Assembly (NCBI GenBank): GCA_003697125.1
Contig: RFGB01000164.1
Span: 1 to 35,917, forward strand
Source of the DNA: Alphaproteobacteria bacterium
GTDB taxonomy: Bacteria > Pseudomonadota > Alphaproteobacteria > Rhodobacterales > Rhodobacteraceae
DNA length: 35,917 nucleotides
Reading direction: 5' to 3'
The translations under genes were made by a program, and so were the position numbers. Below, piece after piece: positions 8,525-16,427 of the stretch (positions are counted from its first letter, which is position 1; each line of letters starts with the position of its first letter). A model generated the notes under the pieces. It was not told the DNA's origin. It saw only the letters and a list, made by a program, of their open reading frames with translations, and did not search any database.

Positions 8525-10518
8525 GCGCCGTCTCCGTCGATGAAGTTCATCACCACCTCGGCGACGAGCCGCGACCGGCGCCCGTCCCGATAGGCCACCT
8601 CGATCGCGCAGGGCACCCGTTCCTGCCGGCGGTAGAGCCCGTCGATCAGCATCGCGTAGCGCGCCTCGATCGCGGCCCGGCGCAGCTTGCGCGAACGCGT
8701 CAGCTCCTCCTCGTCGGCATCCAGCGGCTTGGGCAGGTTGGCGAAGGCGGCGATCCGCGCGCCGGGATCCACGCGGCCGTTCACCCGCCGCACCGCGCGG
8801 GCGATCTCGGCGCGCACCGGCGCAAGCTGGCTCAGCTCGGTATGGGTGCCGAAGGCGAGGCCATGGCGTTCGGCGAAGCGGCCGGCGATCTCCGTGTCGA
8901 TGTCGATCAGCGCCACCACCCGGTCGCGATCCTCGCCGCCGATCACGATCGCCTCGCGGATCAACGGCTCGGCGCGCAGGTGGTTCTCGAGGAACTGCGG
9001 CGGATAGACCTGCCCGGTGGACAGGCGCCGCAGGTCCTTGACGCGGTCGAGGAAGACCAGCTCGCCGCGTTCGTCCAGCCGGACGGCATCGCCGGTCTCG
9101 TAGCCATGCGCCGCATCGCCCAGCGCCGCCGTCGCCTCGGGATCGCCGAGATAGCCCGAGAAGGCCTTGACGCTGAGCCGCAGCTGGCCGGTCGCGTCCA
9201 CCCAGGCTTCCATCGGCGGGGCGATCGCGGGATCGGAGGGCATCAGCCGGCCCATGCTGTCGGGATTCGCGTCGCCGGGGTGATGCGTCGCAATCAGCCC
9301 CAGCTCGCTGGAGCCATAGAGATTGCCGAGCGGGACGCCGAAGGCGCGGAAGCGGCGGAAGATCTCGGCCGACAGCCCCGAGCCGCCCGACAGCACCGCG
9401 CGGGCGCGGGTCAGCCCCAGAAGGTCGCGCACCCCCTTCAGCACCAGCTGGTCGGCCAGGGGCCAGGACACCAGCCGCGCCCATGCCCCGCCCCGGCCGG
9501 CCGCGCGCGCCGCGCCCTGGCGCAGCCCCTAGGCGAACAGGCGCTGGCGCCAGGCCGGGGCATCCATCATCCGCGCCTCGACATTGCTGGCCAGCATCTC
9601 CCACTGGCGCGGCGTGAACATCAGGAATTCGGGCCCGATCTCGCGCAGGTCCTTCTGGACGGTCTCGGGCTTCTCGGCGACATGCACCACCAGCGGGGCC
9701 AGCAGCACCAGCCCCACGCCGAAGAACTGTTCCGCCGCCCAGGCCGGCGAGATGTAGGAAAGGTAGTTGCCCCCCGCGCGGATGCCCAGCGCCCCCATCA
9801 GGCGGTAGGCGTTGTCCAGCACGAAGGCATGGCTGAGCATCGCCGCCTTGGGCCGGCCGGTGGTGCCCGAGGTGTAGCAGTAGACCGCCACATCCTCGGG
9901 CCCCGCGGCGGCGATCGCCTCGTCCAGCCAGGGGCCGTCGCGCCCGGCGGCCAGCATCTCGTCCCACCCGGTCAGCCCCGCGGCGCGATAGTCCCACAGC
10001 CCGCGCGGATCGACATGCAGGATGCGGCGCAGCCGGGCGGCCGCATCGGGGCGCGCCAGGATCTTGTCGACCTGCTCCTGATCCTCGGCCAGCGCCATCG
10101 CCACCCCGGCATGGGCGATGACATGGGCAACCTCCTCCGCGCCGGCATCGGGATAGACCGCGACCGCAACCGCCCCCAGGCAGCCCGCGGCCAGCTGGGC
10201 GATCCAGGCCTCCTCGCGGTTCTCGGACAGGATCATCAGCACCTCGCCCCGGCCCAGCCCCAGCGCCGACAGGCCGGCCGCGGCCCGGCGGGTGGCGGCC
10301 CACAGCGCCGCCCAGTCCAGCGTGCGCCACAGCCCGCCGCGCTTGGACCGCAGCGCCGGCCGGGGACCGAAGCTGCGGGCATTGTCGCGCAGCATCTGCG
10401 GCAGGGTGCGCCCGCCCGATCCGCGCGGCAGCTGAACGCTGGGCGCGCGCAGGCGGATGCCGGGCGCGGCGGGGCGGGCGATGGCGCCGCCGGGCGCGGC
10501 CGGACCGGCGGCGGTCAT
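8521..10518 (-). pseudogene. Long-chain-type acyl-CoA synthetase (AMP-forming), interrupted by in-frame TAG
   Basis: The intact form would activate the imported acid to acyl-AMP and then acyl-CoA; total length is about 665 codons. The N part (329 aa) holds the P-loop YTSGTTGRPKAAM (215-227). Codon 330 is TAG (9529-9531). The same frame then continues without another stop to 8521, giving YGSSELG (A5), YETGD (A7), DRVKDLRRLSTGQ (A8) and a late RSRKLRR. Frame and family motifs continue on both sides, so this is a single nonsense change, not a frameshift. Context RLFA-stop-GLRQG suggests a Trp codon (TGG to TAG), by comparison with remembered relatives. A GTG at 9471 could restart a C-terminal fragment. 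It overlaps livG and livH by 4 nt each. It is a paralogue of the ligase at 33928-35811 (shared AEDQE-x-VDKIL). It could be a real null allele, a suppressed stop or a sequencing error. Confidence 0.9.
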
Positions 10519-11309
10519 GGGGTGGCCCCCTCGGTGGCGCCGCCCAGATAGGCGGCGATGACCCGGGGATCGGTGCGGATCGCGGCGGGGATGTCGTCGG
10601 CGATCACCGCGCCGAATTCCAGGACGGTGATGCGGTCGGAGATGTCCATGACCACATCCATGTCATGTTCGACCAGCACCACCGGGATGCCGAAGCGGTC
10701 GCGGATGTCGAGGATGTAGCGCGCGAGGTCGCCCTTCTCCTCGGGGCTCATCCCGGCCATGGGTTCGTCCATGATCAGGATCCGCGGCTCGAGCGCCAGC
10801 GCCCGGCCCAGATCGACGCGCTTGCGCAGGCCATAGGGCATCTCCCCCACCAGGGCGTGGCGGTGTTCCTCCAGCTCGAGGAAGGCGATGATCTCCTCGG
10901 CGCGGGCGGTGAAGGCCTCCTCCTCCCGCACCGCCGCGGGCCATCGGAAGAGCCCGGCCAGGATGCCGGCCCGCATCCGGGCGTGGAAGCCGGTCAGGAT
11001 GTTCTCGCGCGCGGTCAGGCCGGGATAGGTATGGATGCCCTGGAAGGTGCGGCCGATCCCGGCGCGGGCGCGCGCTGCGGGTCCGAGTGCGGAGATGTCG
11101 CGCCCCCCGAACAGCACCCTGCCCGAGCGCGGCCGGTAGAATCCCGACAGGCAGTTCAGCAGGCTGGACTTTCCCGCGCCGTTCGGCCCGATCAGGGCGT
11201 GGATCGCGCCCGGGGCCACGCGCAGCGAGACGCCGCGGAGCGCCTCGACCGCGCCGAAGCCCAGGCGCAGCTCGCGCGCCTCGAGCACTGCCTCCGCGCG
11301 CTCGGTCAT
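10515..11309 (-). CDS. livG: Branched-chain-type ABC transporter ATP-binding protein (LivG)
   Basis: This is the second ATPase of the importer, 264 aa. Walker A is GPNGAGKSS, the Q-loop region is GRTFQGIHTYPGLT, a degenerate signature reads MPYGLRKRVDLGRAL, Walker B is RILIMDEPMAGMSPEE, and the His-loop is VLVEHDMDVVM. The C-terminus has the LivG-type DPRVIAAYLG. Two in-frame ATGs exist. The one at 11315 touches the GGAGG (11316-11320) directly, whereas the one at 11309 lies 6 nt from it, so I choose 11309. The gene overlaps the ligase by 4 nt. The upstream gap of 69 nt to the dehydrogenase contains a hairpin whose 3' arm overlaps the Shine-Dalgarno. Confidence 0.94.
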   Translation of the reverse strand: MTERAEAVLEARELRLGFGAVEALRGVSLRVAPGAIHALIGPNGAGKSSLLNCLSGFYRPRSGRVLFGGRDISALGPAARARAGIGRTFQGIHTYPGLTARENILTGFHARMRAGILAGLFRWPAAVREEEAFTARAEEIIAFLELEEHRHALVGEMPYGLRKRVDLGRALALEPRILIMDEPMAGMSPEEKGDLARYILDIRDRFGIPVVLVEHDMDVVMDISDRITVLEFGAVIADDIPAAIRTDPRVIAAYLGGATEGATP

Positions 11310-11315
11310 GGGCAT

Positions 11316-11344
11316 CCTCCCCGGTTTCGATGCTGCGGCCGGGG
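11316..11344 (-). promoter_or_regulatory. RBS of livG with overlapping hairpin
   Basis: GGAGG at 11316-11320 fixes the livG start at 11309. CCCCGG (11339-11344 in the message sense) can pair with CCGGGG (11319-11324), whose last bases belong to the ribosome-binding site. Partial masking of the site is possible; the stem is only 6 bp. Confidence 0.4.
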
Positions 11345-11378
11345 ATCTGTCGCCCCCTTCGCCGCGGTTGCGGACGGT

Positions 11379-12542
11379 TCAGGTGAAGCTGACCTCCAGC
11401 CCGCAGGCGCGGGCGATCAGCAGCGTCTGGATCTGGCTGGACCCGTCGCCGATGGTGGTGATGCGGTTGTCGCGCAGATAGCGCGACGGCGGGCAGTCAT
11501 CCATGAAGCCCCAGCCGCCATGGACCTGGATGGCCAGGTTGGCCACCTCCGAGCCGGTCTCGGTGGCATGCAGCTTGGCCATCGACAGCGCGCCAAGATC
11601 CTCGATGCCCTGATCGACCTGCCAGGCGGCGCGATAGGTGACCAGCCGGGCGCTGTCGACCTTCAGCGCCATCTTCGCGATCATCTCCTGCACCAGCTGC
11701 AGCCGGCCGATGGTGCCCCCGAAGGCCCGGCGGGTGTTGGCATGGGCGATGGCGTGGTCGAGGCTGGCCTGGGCGAGACCCAGCGAGCAGGCGGCCAGGA
11801 ACAGCCGGGCGGCCTGATAGCCCTTGTGCAGGATGTAGCGCCCGCCATCCACGGGGCCGACCACGGCCTCGGGGCCGACCTCGGCGCGGTCGAGATAGAG
11901 CGGCCGGGTGTCCGAGCTGCGCCATCCCATCTTCCGGTAGGGTTCGCCGCGCGTATAGCCGGGGGTGTCGTTGGGCAGCAGGAACAGGGTGAACTTCTTC
12001 CGCTCGGCCGATTTCGGGCTGGTCACCGCCAGGATCAGGGTGAACAGCGAGATCGGCGTTCCGGCATTGGTGATGAAGGCCTTCTCGCCGGAGAGCGCCC
12101 AGCCCCCCGCGGGGGTGGGTTCGGCACGGGTGCGGAAGCCCTGCGTGTCCGATCCGGCATCGGGCTCGGTCCCGGCGATGGCGCAGATGCGGCGGCCGGC
12201 GATGATGTCGGGCAGCCAGCGGCGCTTCTGCTCCTCGGTGCCATAGCGGGCCACGGTCAGGCCGGTGGCCATCGAGACCATGGCCGAGACGGCCAGCGAC
12301 TGGTCGGCGCGGGCCAGCTCCTCGATGGCCAGCACCGCCTCGAACACGCCCAGCCCCAGCCCGCCCAGCTCGGCGGGAAAGGGGATGGCGGTGATCCCCA
12401 TCTCGCCCACGCGCTGGAACAGGTCGACCGGAAAGACGCCCTCGCGGTCCAGCGCCTCGGCACGGGGCGCGACCTCGCGCCGGGCGAAATCCCGTATGGT
12501 CTGCTTCAGCTCGCGCTGCTCGGGCGTCAGGTCGAAATTCAT
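11379..12542 (-). CDS. Acyl-CoA dehydrogenase (FAD)
   Basis: This enzyme introduces the alpha-beta double bond in an acyl-CoA and passes electrons to ETF; 387 aa, normal for short/medium-chain ACADs. The N-terminal domain begins FDLTPEQRELKQTIRDFA. FAD-contact stretches are AIAGTEPDAGSDTQG and GEKAFITNAG, followed by RRAFGGTIGRLQLVQ and QVHGGWGFM. The C-terminal base region normally reads EGT-x-EI, but here it is GDGSSQIQ with Asp at 366. The position used by isovaleryl-CoA dehydrogenase for its alternative Glu also seems to be non-acidic (KGYQAARLF). ATG 12542 has AGGAGG about 6 nt upstream; a longer frame to 12593 runs into the tetR gene. It follows tetR by 19 nt. The product should feed the carboxylase at the end of the operon. 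Confidence 0.93.
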   Translation of the reverse strand: MNFDLTPEQRELKQTIRDFARREVAPRAEALDREGVFPVDLFQRVGEMGITAIPFPAELGGLGLGVFEAVLAIEELARADQSLAVSAMVSMATGLTVARYGTEEQKRRWLPDIIAGRRICAIAGTEPDAGSDTQGFRTRAEPTPAGGWALSGEKAFITNAGTPISLFTLILAVTSPKSAERKKFTLFLLPNDTPGYTRGEPYRKMGWRSSDTRPLYLDRAEVGPEAVVGPVDGGRYILHKGYQAARLFLAACSLGLAQASLDHAIAHANTRRAFGGTIGRLQLVQEMIAKMALKVDSARLVTYRAAWQVDQGIEDLGALSMAKLHATETGSEVANLAIQVHGGWGFMDDCPPSRYLRDNRITTIGDGSSQIQTLLIARACGLEVSFT

Positions 12543-12561
12543 CGCATCCCTCCTGGATCGG

Positions 12562-13230
12562 TCAGGGTTCCGTTCCGGCGGGCGCCGCGCCACGGTGGAT
12601 GGCCGAGCCGAGCGCGGCCGGCGGCTGGGCGGCCAGCGCGCGGGTCACCAGCTCCATCAGCGCCTCGGCCACCTCGCCCGCCCGCCAGGCGCCGTCGGGG
12701 TTGTACCACTTGGTGACCCAGTGGATGGCGCCCAGCAGCATGAACACGGCGAGCTTGGGGTTCATCGGCAGGATCGAGCCGTCGGCGATGCCCTGTTCCA
12801 CCAGGGCGCGCAGCCGCCGTTCATAGGCATCGCGCAGGGCATAGATGCGCTCGGCCTCCTCGCCCTGCAGCGCGTTCTCCTCCAGGATCAGCACCGGGAC
12901 GCCCAGCTCTCCGATCATCTCGGCCAGATAGGCGCTCATGCCGATGCGGATCTTCTCCAGCCCGGTGCGCCCGCTGCGCTCGCCCTCGGTCAGGGTGCGG
13001 TCGGCGATCTCCATCGCCTCCTCGTGGCAGGCGAACAGCAGATCGTTCTTGTTGCGGACATAGCGGTAGAGCGCAGCCTTGCTGACGCCCAGCCGGTCGG
13101 CGACGTCATCGAGCGTGGCGCCATGGCATCCCCGGCGGGAGAAGATGCGCGCGGCCTCGCGGATGATGGCCTTGCGCTTCAGCTCCTGCTGCTCGGCGCG
13201 GTCGGGCACCGCATTGGCCCATCGCGTCAT
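12562..13230 (-). CDS. TetR-family transcriptional regulator
   Basis: This is a 222-aa regulator. The N-terminal helix-turn-helix spans about 38-61 (ATLDDVADRLGVSKAALYRYVRNK) within a canonical TetR_N domain (KRKAIIREAARIFSRRGCHG). The remainder is an alpha-helical ligand domain resembling regulators of acyl-CoA metabolism (inference). It is the first gene of the acid-import operon and probably represses it until an acyl-CoA or the free acid binds. The ATG at 13278 overlaps the -10 box I propose, so I use the ATG at 13230, although its Shine-Dalgarno (GGA) is weak. Three related motifs near the promoter (13245-13320) are candidate autoregulatory sites. Confidence 0.9.
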   Translation of the reverse strand: MTRWANAVPDRAEQQELKRKAIIREAARIFSRRGCHGATLDDVADRLGVSKAALYRYVRNKNDLLFACHEEAMEIADRTLTEGERSGRTGLEKIRIGMSAYLAEMIGELGVPVLILEENALQGEEAERIYALRDAYERRLRALVEQGIADGSILPMNPKLAVFMLLGAIHWVTKWYNPDGAWRAGEVAEALMELVTRALAAQPPAALGSAIHRGAAPAGTEP

Positions 13231-13244
13231 CGATCCGTTCCGTC

Positions 13245-13325
13245 CGTTTCTGGTCCGACTCGTTACGTTTCTGACCATACAGGCAGCCTTCCGTTCGTCA
13301 AGAAATTTTGGTTACTGGTCGGTCA
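13245..13325 (-). promoter_or_regulatory. Three related motifs around the tetR promoter (candidate operators)
   Basis: In the minus sense: GACCAGTAACC at 13310-13320 (upstream of -35), GGTCAGAAACG at 13266-13276 (at -10/+1) and GACCAGAAACG at 13245-13255 (leader). The last two are 21 bp apart, two helical turns. An imperfect palindrome TTACTGGTCGGTCA (plus sense, 13312-13325) covers the first. Position suggests TetR autoregulation; binding is not shown. Confidence 0.45.
13274..13301 (-). promoter_or_regulatory. Putative sigma-70 promoter of the tetR-ACAD-liv operon
   Basis: On the minus strand, TTGACG (13296-13301) and TATGGT (13274-13279) are separated by 16 nt. Transcription would begin near 13266, upstream of the chosen tetR start. 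It lies in the only non-coding gap before this operon. Confidence 0.55.
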
Positions 13326-13350
13326 CTTTTGCGGTCGAGCCGTCCCGCGC

Positions 13351-13383
13351 GGCCCCGCGGCCGCGGATCGGCGGCGCGGGGCC
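13351..13383 (-). terminator. Strong hairpin after the antiporter gene
   Basis: GGCCCCGCG (13351-13359) pairs perfectly with CGCGGGGCC (13375-13383), and an inner CCGC/GCGG stem can extend it. It begins 5 nt beyond the antiporter stop. There is no T run, so intrinsic termination is uncertain, but position fits a transcript 3' end that insulates the tetR promoter. Confidence 0.5.
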
Positions 13384-13387
13384 GGCC

Positions 13388-15937
13388 TCAGGCCGCGTCG
13401 GATTCGGGCCGCGCAGGCGGCGCGCCCCGCTCCGGGCCCGACGGGGGAAGGATGGTCGCGGGATCGATGCCGCGCTTCTCGGCGCTGGCCCGCACCGCCT
13501 CGCGCAGCGCCTCGCTCCGGTCCAGCAGGCGGCGGAAGCGATCCTCGTCGAGCACCAGCAGCGTCGAGGGCGCGATGGCGCGCACCGCGACGCGGGGGCT
13601 CCTGCGCGCGAGGATCCCCATCTGGCCGAACATCTCGCCCCGCCCCAGCCGCCAGGTCTGGCCGGCGCATTCCAGCTCGACCGCGCCCGAGGCGATGAAG
13701 AACACCCTTCCCGGCGGGCTGTCCTTGCGCAGGATGACGGTCCCGGAATCGACCTGTCGGGTGACCAGCGCGCGGCTGAGCCGCTTGAGCGCCGCCTCGT
13801 CGAGATCGGCGAACAGCGGCAGCTGGCGCACCAGTTCCATCCGCCGCAGGGCGATGTCGAGCGGCGGGCGGCGCTCCTCCTCGGCCCGGCGGCGGGCAAG
13901 GTCGATCATCAGCGCGGTGTATACCTCGGCCCCGATCAGGCCGTCATCGCGCATCGCGGCGTATTCGCGCTCCTCCAGCCGCAGCGCGGTGCGCCGGATC
14001 AGCCGCCGTTCCAGCTCCTCGGCATAGCCCGGATATTGCAGCGACAGCCCCTCCAGCGCCGTCTCCACCGCCTCGATGCGCCGCGCCAGCAGCTCGTGCA
14101 GAAGCTCGGCGACGCGCCGGCCATGCACGCGGCGCAGGCGGTCATCGATGAAGTCGCCCAGGTCGCGCAGGATCAGCCGCTGCGCCAGCAGCCTTTCCAG
14201 CCGGTCCGCGGTCAGGATCGCCAGCGGCCGCGACAGGCCGAGGCGGTTGTTGAGCCACAGCGCCACCCGGTAGGCCGCGCCATAGCCGGCGCTGCGCCGG
14301 GCGGCGCGCTGGTAGCCGCTGCGCCCGCCGGCGCGCGCGCCCTCGATCAGCCGTTCGGCGTCGGGCAGCAGCCGCTCTGCCAGCCGCGCCGAGAGGGTCC
14401 GTTCGCGCACCCGCGCCAGGATCTTCTCGCGCTCATGCGCGGCCAGCGCGATCAGCCCCAGCGTGATGCGGTCACGGTCGAGGATGTCCGCCCCCTCCTC
14501 GGCCGCGCGCACCGCCGCCTCCAGCCGGGCGCCGAACCGCTTGGCCTCGGCGCGGACGATCTCGTGGGGCAGGTCCATCCGCTCGGTCACCCGCGCCAGC
14601 TCCTCGCGCACCGTCTGCAGCGCCACCGCCACCACCTGACGCGACAGCGCCTCGTCGATCGGCGACAGCCGGTCGAGCCCCAGCCGCCCGATGATCCAGC
14701 GCAGCGTGGTTCCCTGGGCGAGCAGCGTGAACAGGGTGAAGCCGGTGGCGAGGATGCCGACCATGCGCTGGATGCCGTCGGGGACGCGGAAGCTCTCGGT
14801 CACCGCCAGCGCCAGCGCCAGCGTGACCGCCCCGCGCAGTCCGCCCCACAGGATGGCGACGCGATAGGGCCGCTCGACCGGGGGCGACAGGCGCAGGGCG
14901 GTCAGAAGCGGCAGCAGGCCGAACAGGATCACCGCCCGCGCCACGATCGCGGCGACCACCACCACCCCGACCAGCAGCAGGTCGGAAAGGCGCACCTCCT
15001 CCAGAAGCCGGGGGATCAGCAGCGCCGCCAGGATGAAGATCAGCGCCCCCGCCCAGTGGGCCAGAACCTCCCACAGCTCGCGCAGGCCGGCCCAGCTCTG
15101 CGGCGCGATCCGCCCCGGCCCGGACAGGTTCAGCGTCAGCCCCGCCGCCACCACCGCGATCACGCCCGAGGCGCCGATCATCTGCTCGGCCCCGATATAG
15201 GCGATGTAGGGCAGCGCCACCGAGACCGACATGAGCGCCAGTTCATGCCCCGAGAGCATCTTCATCAGCCACAGCGCCGCCCGCGCCGCCAGCCAGCCGG
15301 CCAGCGCGCCGCCCAGGATCAGCACCGGAAAGCGCGCCAGCGCATCGGGCAGCGACGGGTCGGGAACCCCCAGCATCACGAAGCCCATGAACAGCCCGAA
15401 CAGGGCGATGGCGGCGGCGTCGTTCAGCAGGCTCTCGCCCTCGATGATCCGCACCAGACGCTGCGGCGCCGAGATGGAACGGAAGATCGACACCACCGCC
15501 GAGGGATCGGTGGTGGACACGATCGCCCCGACCAGCAGGCAGGCGGCCAGCGGCAGCGCCCCGGTCCAGAACAGCGCATGGCCCACGGTGACGGTCGCCA
15601 CCACCACCGCCACCACCGCCAGCACCAGGATCGGCACCCAGTCATCCAGCATCCGGCGCAGGTTCATCCCCAGCGTTGCCTGGAAAAGCAGCGTGGGAAG
15701 AAAGACATACAGAAAGATATTCGACCTGATCGGAAGCCCCAGGATCGCCGCCGCCACCGGGTTCAGCGCATCGGTCAGATCGGTGTGCAGCAGGAAGCTC
15801 GCCCCCGCCCCGATCAGGATGCCGAGCAGCGCGAGCAGCGCCGTGTAGGGCAGCCTCAGCCGCCGGGCCAGCGGCTCGCCCAGGGCGATGACAACGAACA
15901 GCGAAGCGATGATCGCGGTGACCAGAACGATGTCCAT
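13388..15937 (-). CDS. CPA1 Na+/H+ antiporter with C-terminal cyclic-nucleotide-binding-like domain
   Basis: This is an 849-aa inner-membrane cation/proton exchanger. About twelve membrane segments occupy 1-410, with STTDPSAV (141-148, ion-binding Asp), EGESLLND (166-173) and a WGGLRGAVTLALA motif, all typical of NHE/NhaP/SOS1 proteins. A long charged helical region follows (about 420-700). A CNB-like fold then spans about 700-810, with GEMFGQMGILARRSPRVAVR at 768-787. In that phosphate-binding cassette the usual Glu is Gln (772) and the residue after Arg is Val, so cNMP binding may be lost. ATG 15937 opens directly on the first membrane segment; no good Shine-Dalgarno is seen. A weak TTGCCG/TATCCA pair ends 6 nt before the ATG, so a leaderless message is possible. 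It is a single-gene unit with no link to its neighbours. Confidence 0.93.
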   Translation of the reverse strand: MDIVLVTAIIASLFVVIALGEPLARRLRLPYTALLALLGILIGAGASFLLHTDLTDALNPVAAAILGLPIRSNIFLYVFLPTLLFQATLGMNLRRMLDDWVPILVLAVVAVVVATVTVGHALFWTGALPLAACLLVGAIVSTTDPSAVVSIFRSISAPQRLVRIIEGESLLNDAAAIALFGLFMGFVMLGVPDPSLPDALARFPVLILGGALAGWLAARAALWLMKMLSGHELALMSVSVALPYIAYIGAEQMIGASGVIAVVAAGLTLNLSGPGRIAPQSWAGLRELWEVLAHWAGALIFILAALLIPRLLEEVRLSDLLLVGVVVVAAIVARAVILFGLLPLLTALRLSPPVERPYRVAILWGGLRGAVTLALALAVTESFRVPDGIQRMVGILATGFTLFTLLAQGTTLRWIIGRLGLDRLSPIDEALSRQVVAVALQTVREELARVTERMDLPHEIVRAEAKRFGARLEAAVRAAEEGADILDRDRITLGLIALAAHEREKILARVRERTLSARLAERLLPDAERLIEGARAGGRSGYQRAARRSAGYGAAYRVALWLNNRLGLSRPLAILTADRLERLLAQRLILRDLGDFIDDRLRRVHGRRVAELLHELLARRIEAVETALEGLSLQYPGYAEELERRLIRRTALRLEEREYAAMRDDGLIGAEVYTALMIDLARRRAEEERRPPLDIALRRMELVRQLPLFADLDEAALKRLSRALVTRQVDSGTVILRKDSPPGRVFFIASGAVELECAGQTWRLGRGEMFGQMGILARRSPRVAVRAIAPSTLLVLDEDRFRRLLDRSEALREAVRASAEKRGIDPATILPPSGPERGAPPARPESDAA

Positions 15938-15988
15938 GCGTCTGGATAGCCGCTTCCCGCGCCGCGGCAAATCTCGAATGTGCCGCGA

Positions 15989-16054
15989 TGCCCGCCCGCG
16001 CGGGCCGGACCGGTTCGGCGCAGTTGCGCACCGATCCTGCCCGCCCGCGCGGGC
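15989..16054. repeat. 17-bp direct repeat with palindromic core, two copies
   Basis: TGCCCGCCCGCGCGGGC occurs at 15989-16005 and again at 16038-16054, start to start 49 bp. Each copy contains the perfect palindrome CCCGCGCGGG. The pair lies 52-117 bp upstream of the antiporter start, so a pair of operators is possible. Confidence 0.6.
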
Positions 16055-16197
16055 ATCGGGGCATCCATCCGGGCCATAGGGTGTGCGAGCGGTTCGGGAC
16101 GGCCCTCGCGGCGATCGCGTCAGGTGGCGGGCGATGCCGCGGCATCGGCGGCGGGGACGGAGATCAGGAACCGCCTCGGGATCGGGCGGGGCTGCCC

Positions 16198-16222
16198 GGT
16201 TTCCCGGCTTCGGCGGGAAACC
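16198..16222. terminator. 9-bp-stem hairpin, possible terminator of the sorC-type operon
   Basis: GGTTTCCCG (16198-16206) and CGGGAAACC (16214-16222) form a perfect stem with a 7-nt loop. A second small stem CCCG-TTT-CGGG follows at about 16226. No T tract follows on either strand, so this is only a candidate 3' end for the leftward operon whose last stop is at 16428. Confidence 0.35.
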
Positions 16223-16427
16223 ATCCCGTTTCGGGCGCCGCTGTCGAGCGGAGGATCGACGTCGCGATGTCCGGGGAGGCGGGCCTCACCGGAGGGGATG
16301 CGGGTGACAGGGCGCGCCGGGATCCGGGGACGGTGACCACGGCCTGGCTGCGCGACCGATGGCGGATTCGCGCACCAGGGCGCGTTCTTCGGCCCGCCAC
16401 ACGGGTTCGGCCGCCCCGGCCGGGCGC

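Larger units (their letters stand above)
15938..16427. other. 490-base non-coding region rich in palindromes
   Basis: I see no credible gene here on either strand; the open frames lack ribosome-binding sites and protein-like composition. It holds a 17-bp direct repeat of a palindromic core (15989-16005 and 16038-16054), a perfect 16-bp palindrome CGATGCCGCGGCATCG (16132-16147), a 9-bp-stem hairpin (16198-16222) and a small GGCCG/CGGCC stem at 16409-16421 just past the SorC stop. It should contain the antiporter promoter and the 3' end of the sorC-type operon. Confidence 0.7.

Noticed and set aside
9469-9471. GTG start making the C-terminal half of the split ligase a genuine separate gene
   Set aside because: The frame continues upstream to the amber codon with ligase-like sequence, and an isolated C-terminal part would lack the P-loop; a nonsense mutation is the simpler reading.
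7625-10330. A 901-codon minus-strand frame covering livH and much of the ligase gene, looking like a fusion
   Set aside because: Only the last 299 residues are LivH; the rest is the wrong frame of the ligase, and a proper ATG sits at 8524 with an ATGA overlap.
10665-12716. A 683-codon plus-strand frame opposite livG and the dehydrogenase
   Set aside because: No motif, no start signal; opposite strand holds well-supported genes.
13228-13278. N-terminal extension of the TetR protein to the ATG at 13278
   Set aside because: That ATG falls in the proposed -10 box and has no ribosome-binding site; the extra residues are not TetR-like.
13079-15949. A 956-codon plus-strand open frame opposite the antiporter
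   Set aside because: Gln/Arg/His-rich nonsense composition; the antiporter on the minus strand has unmistakable motifs.
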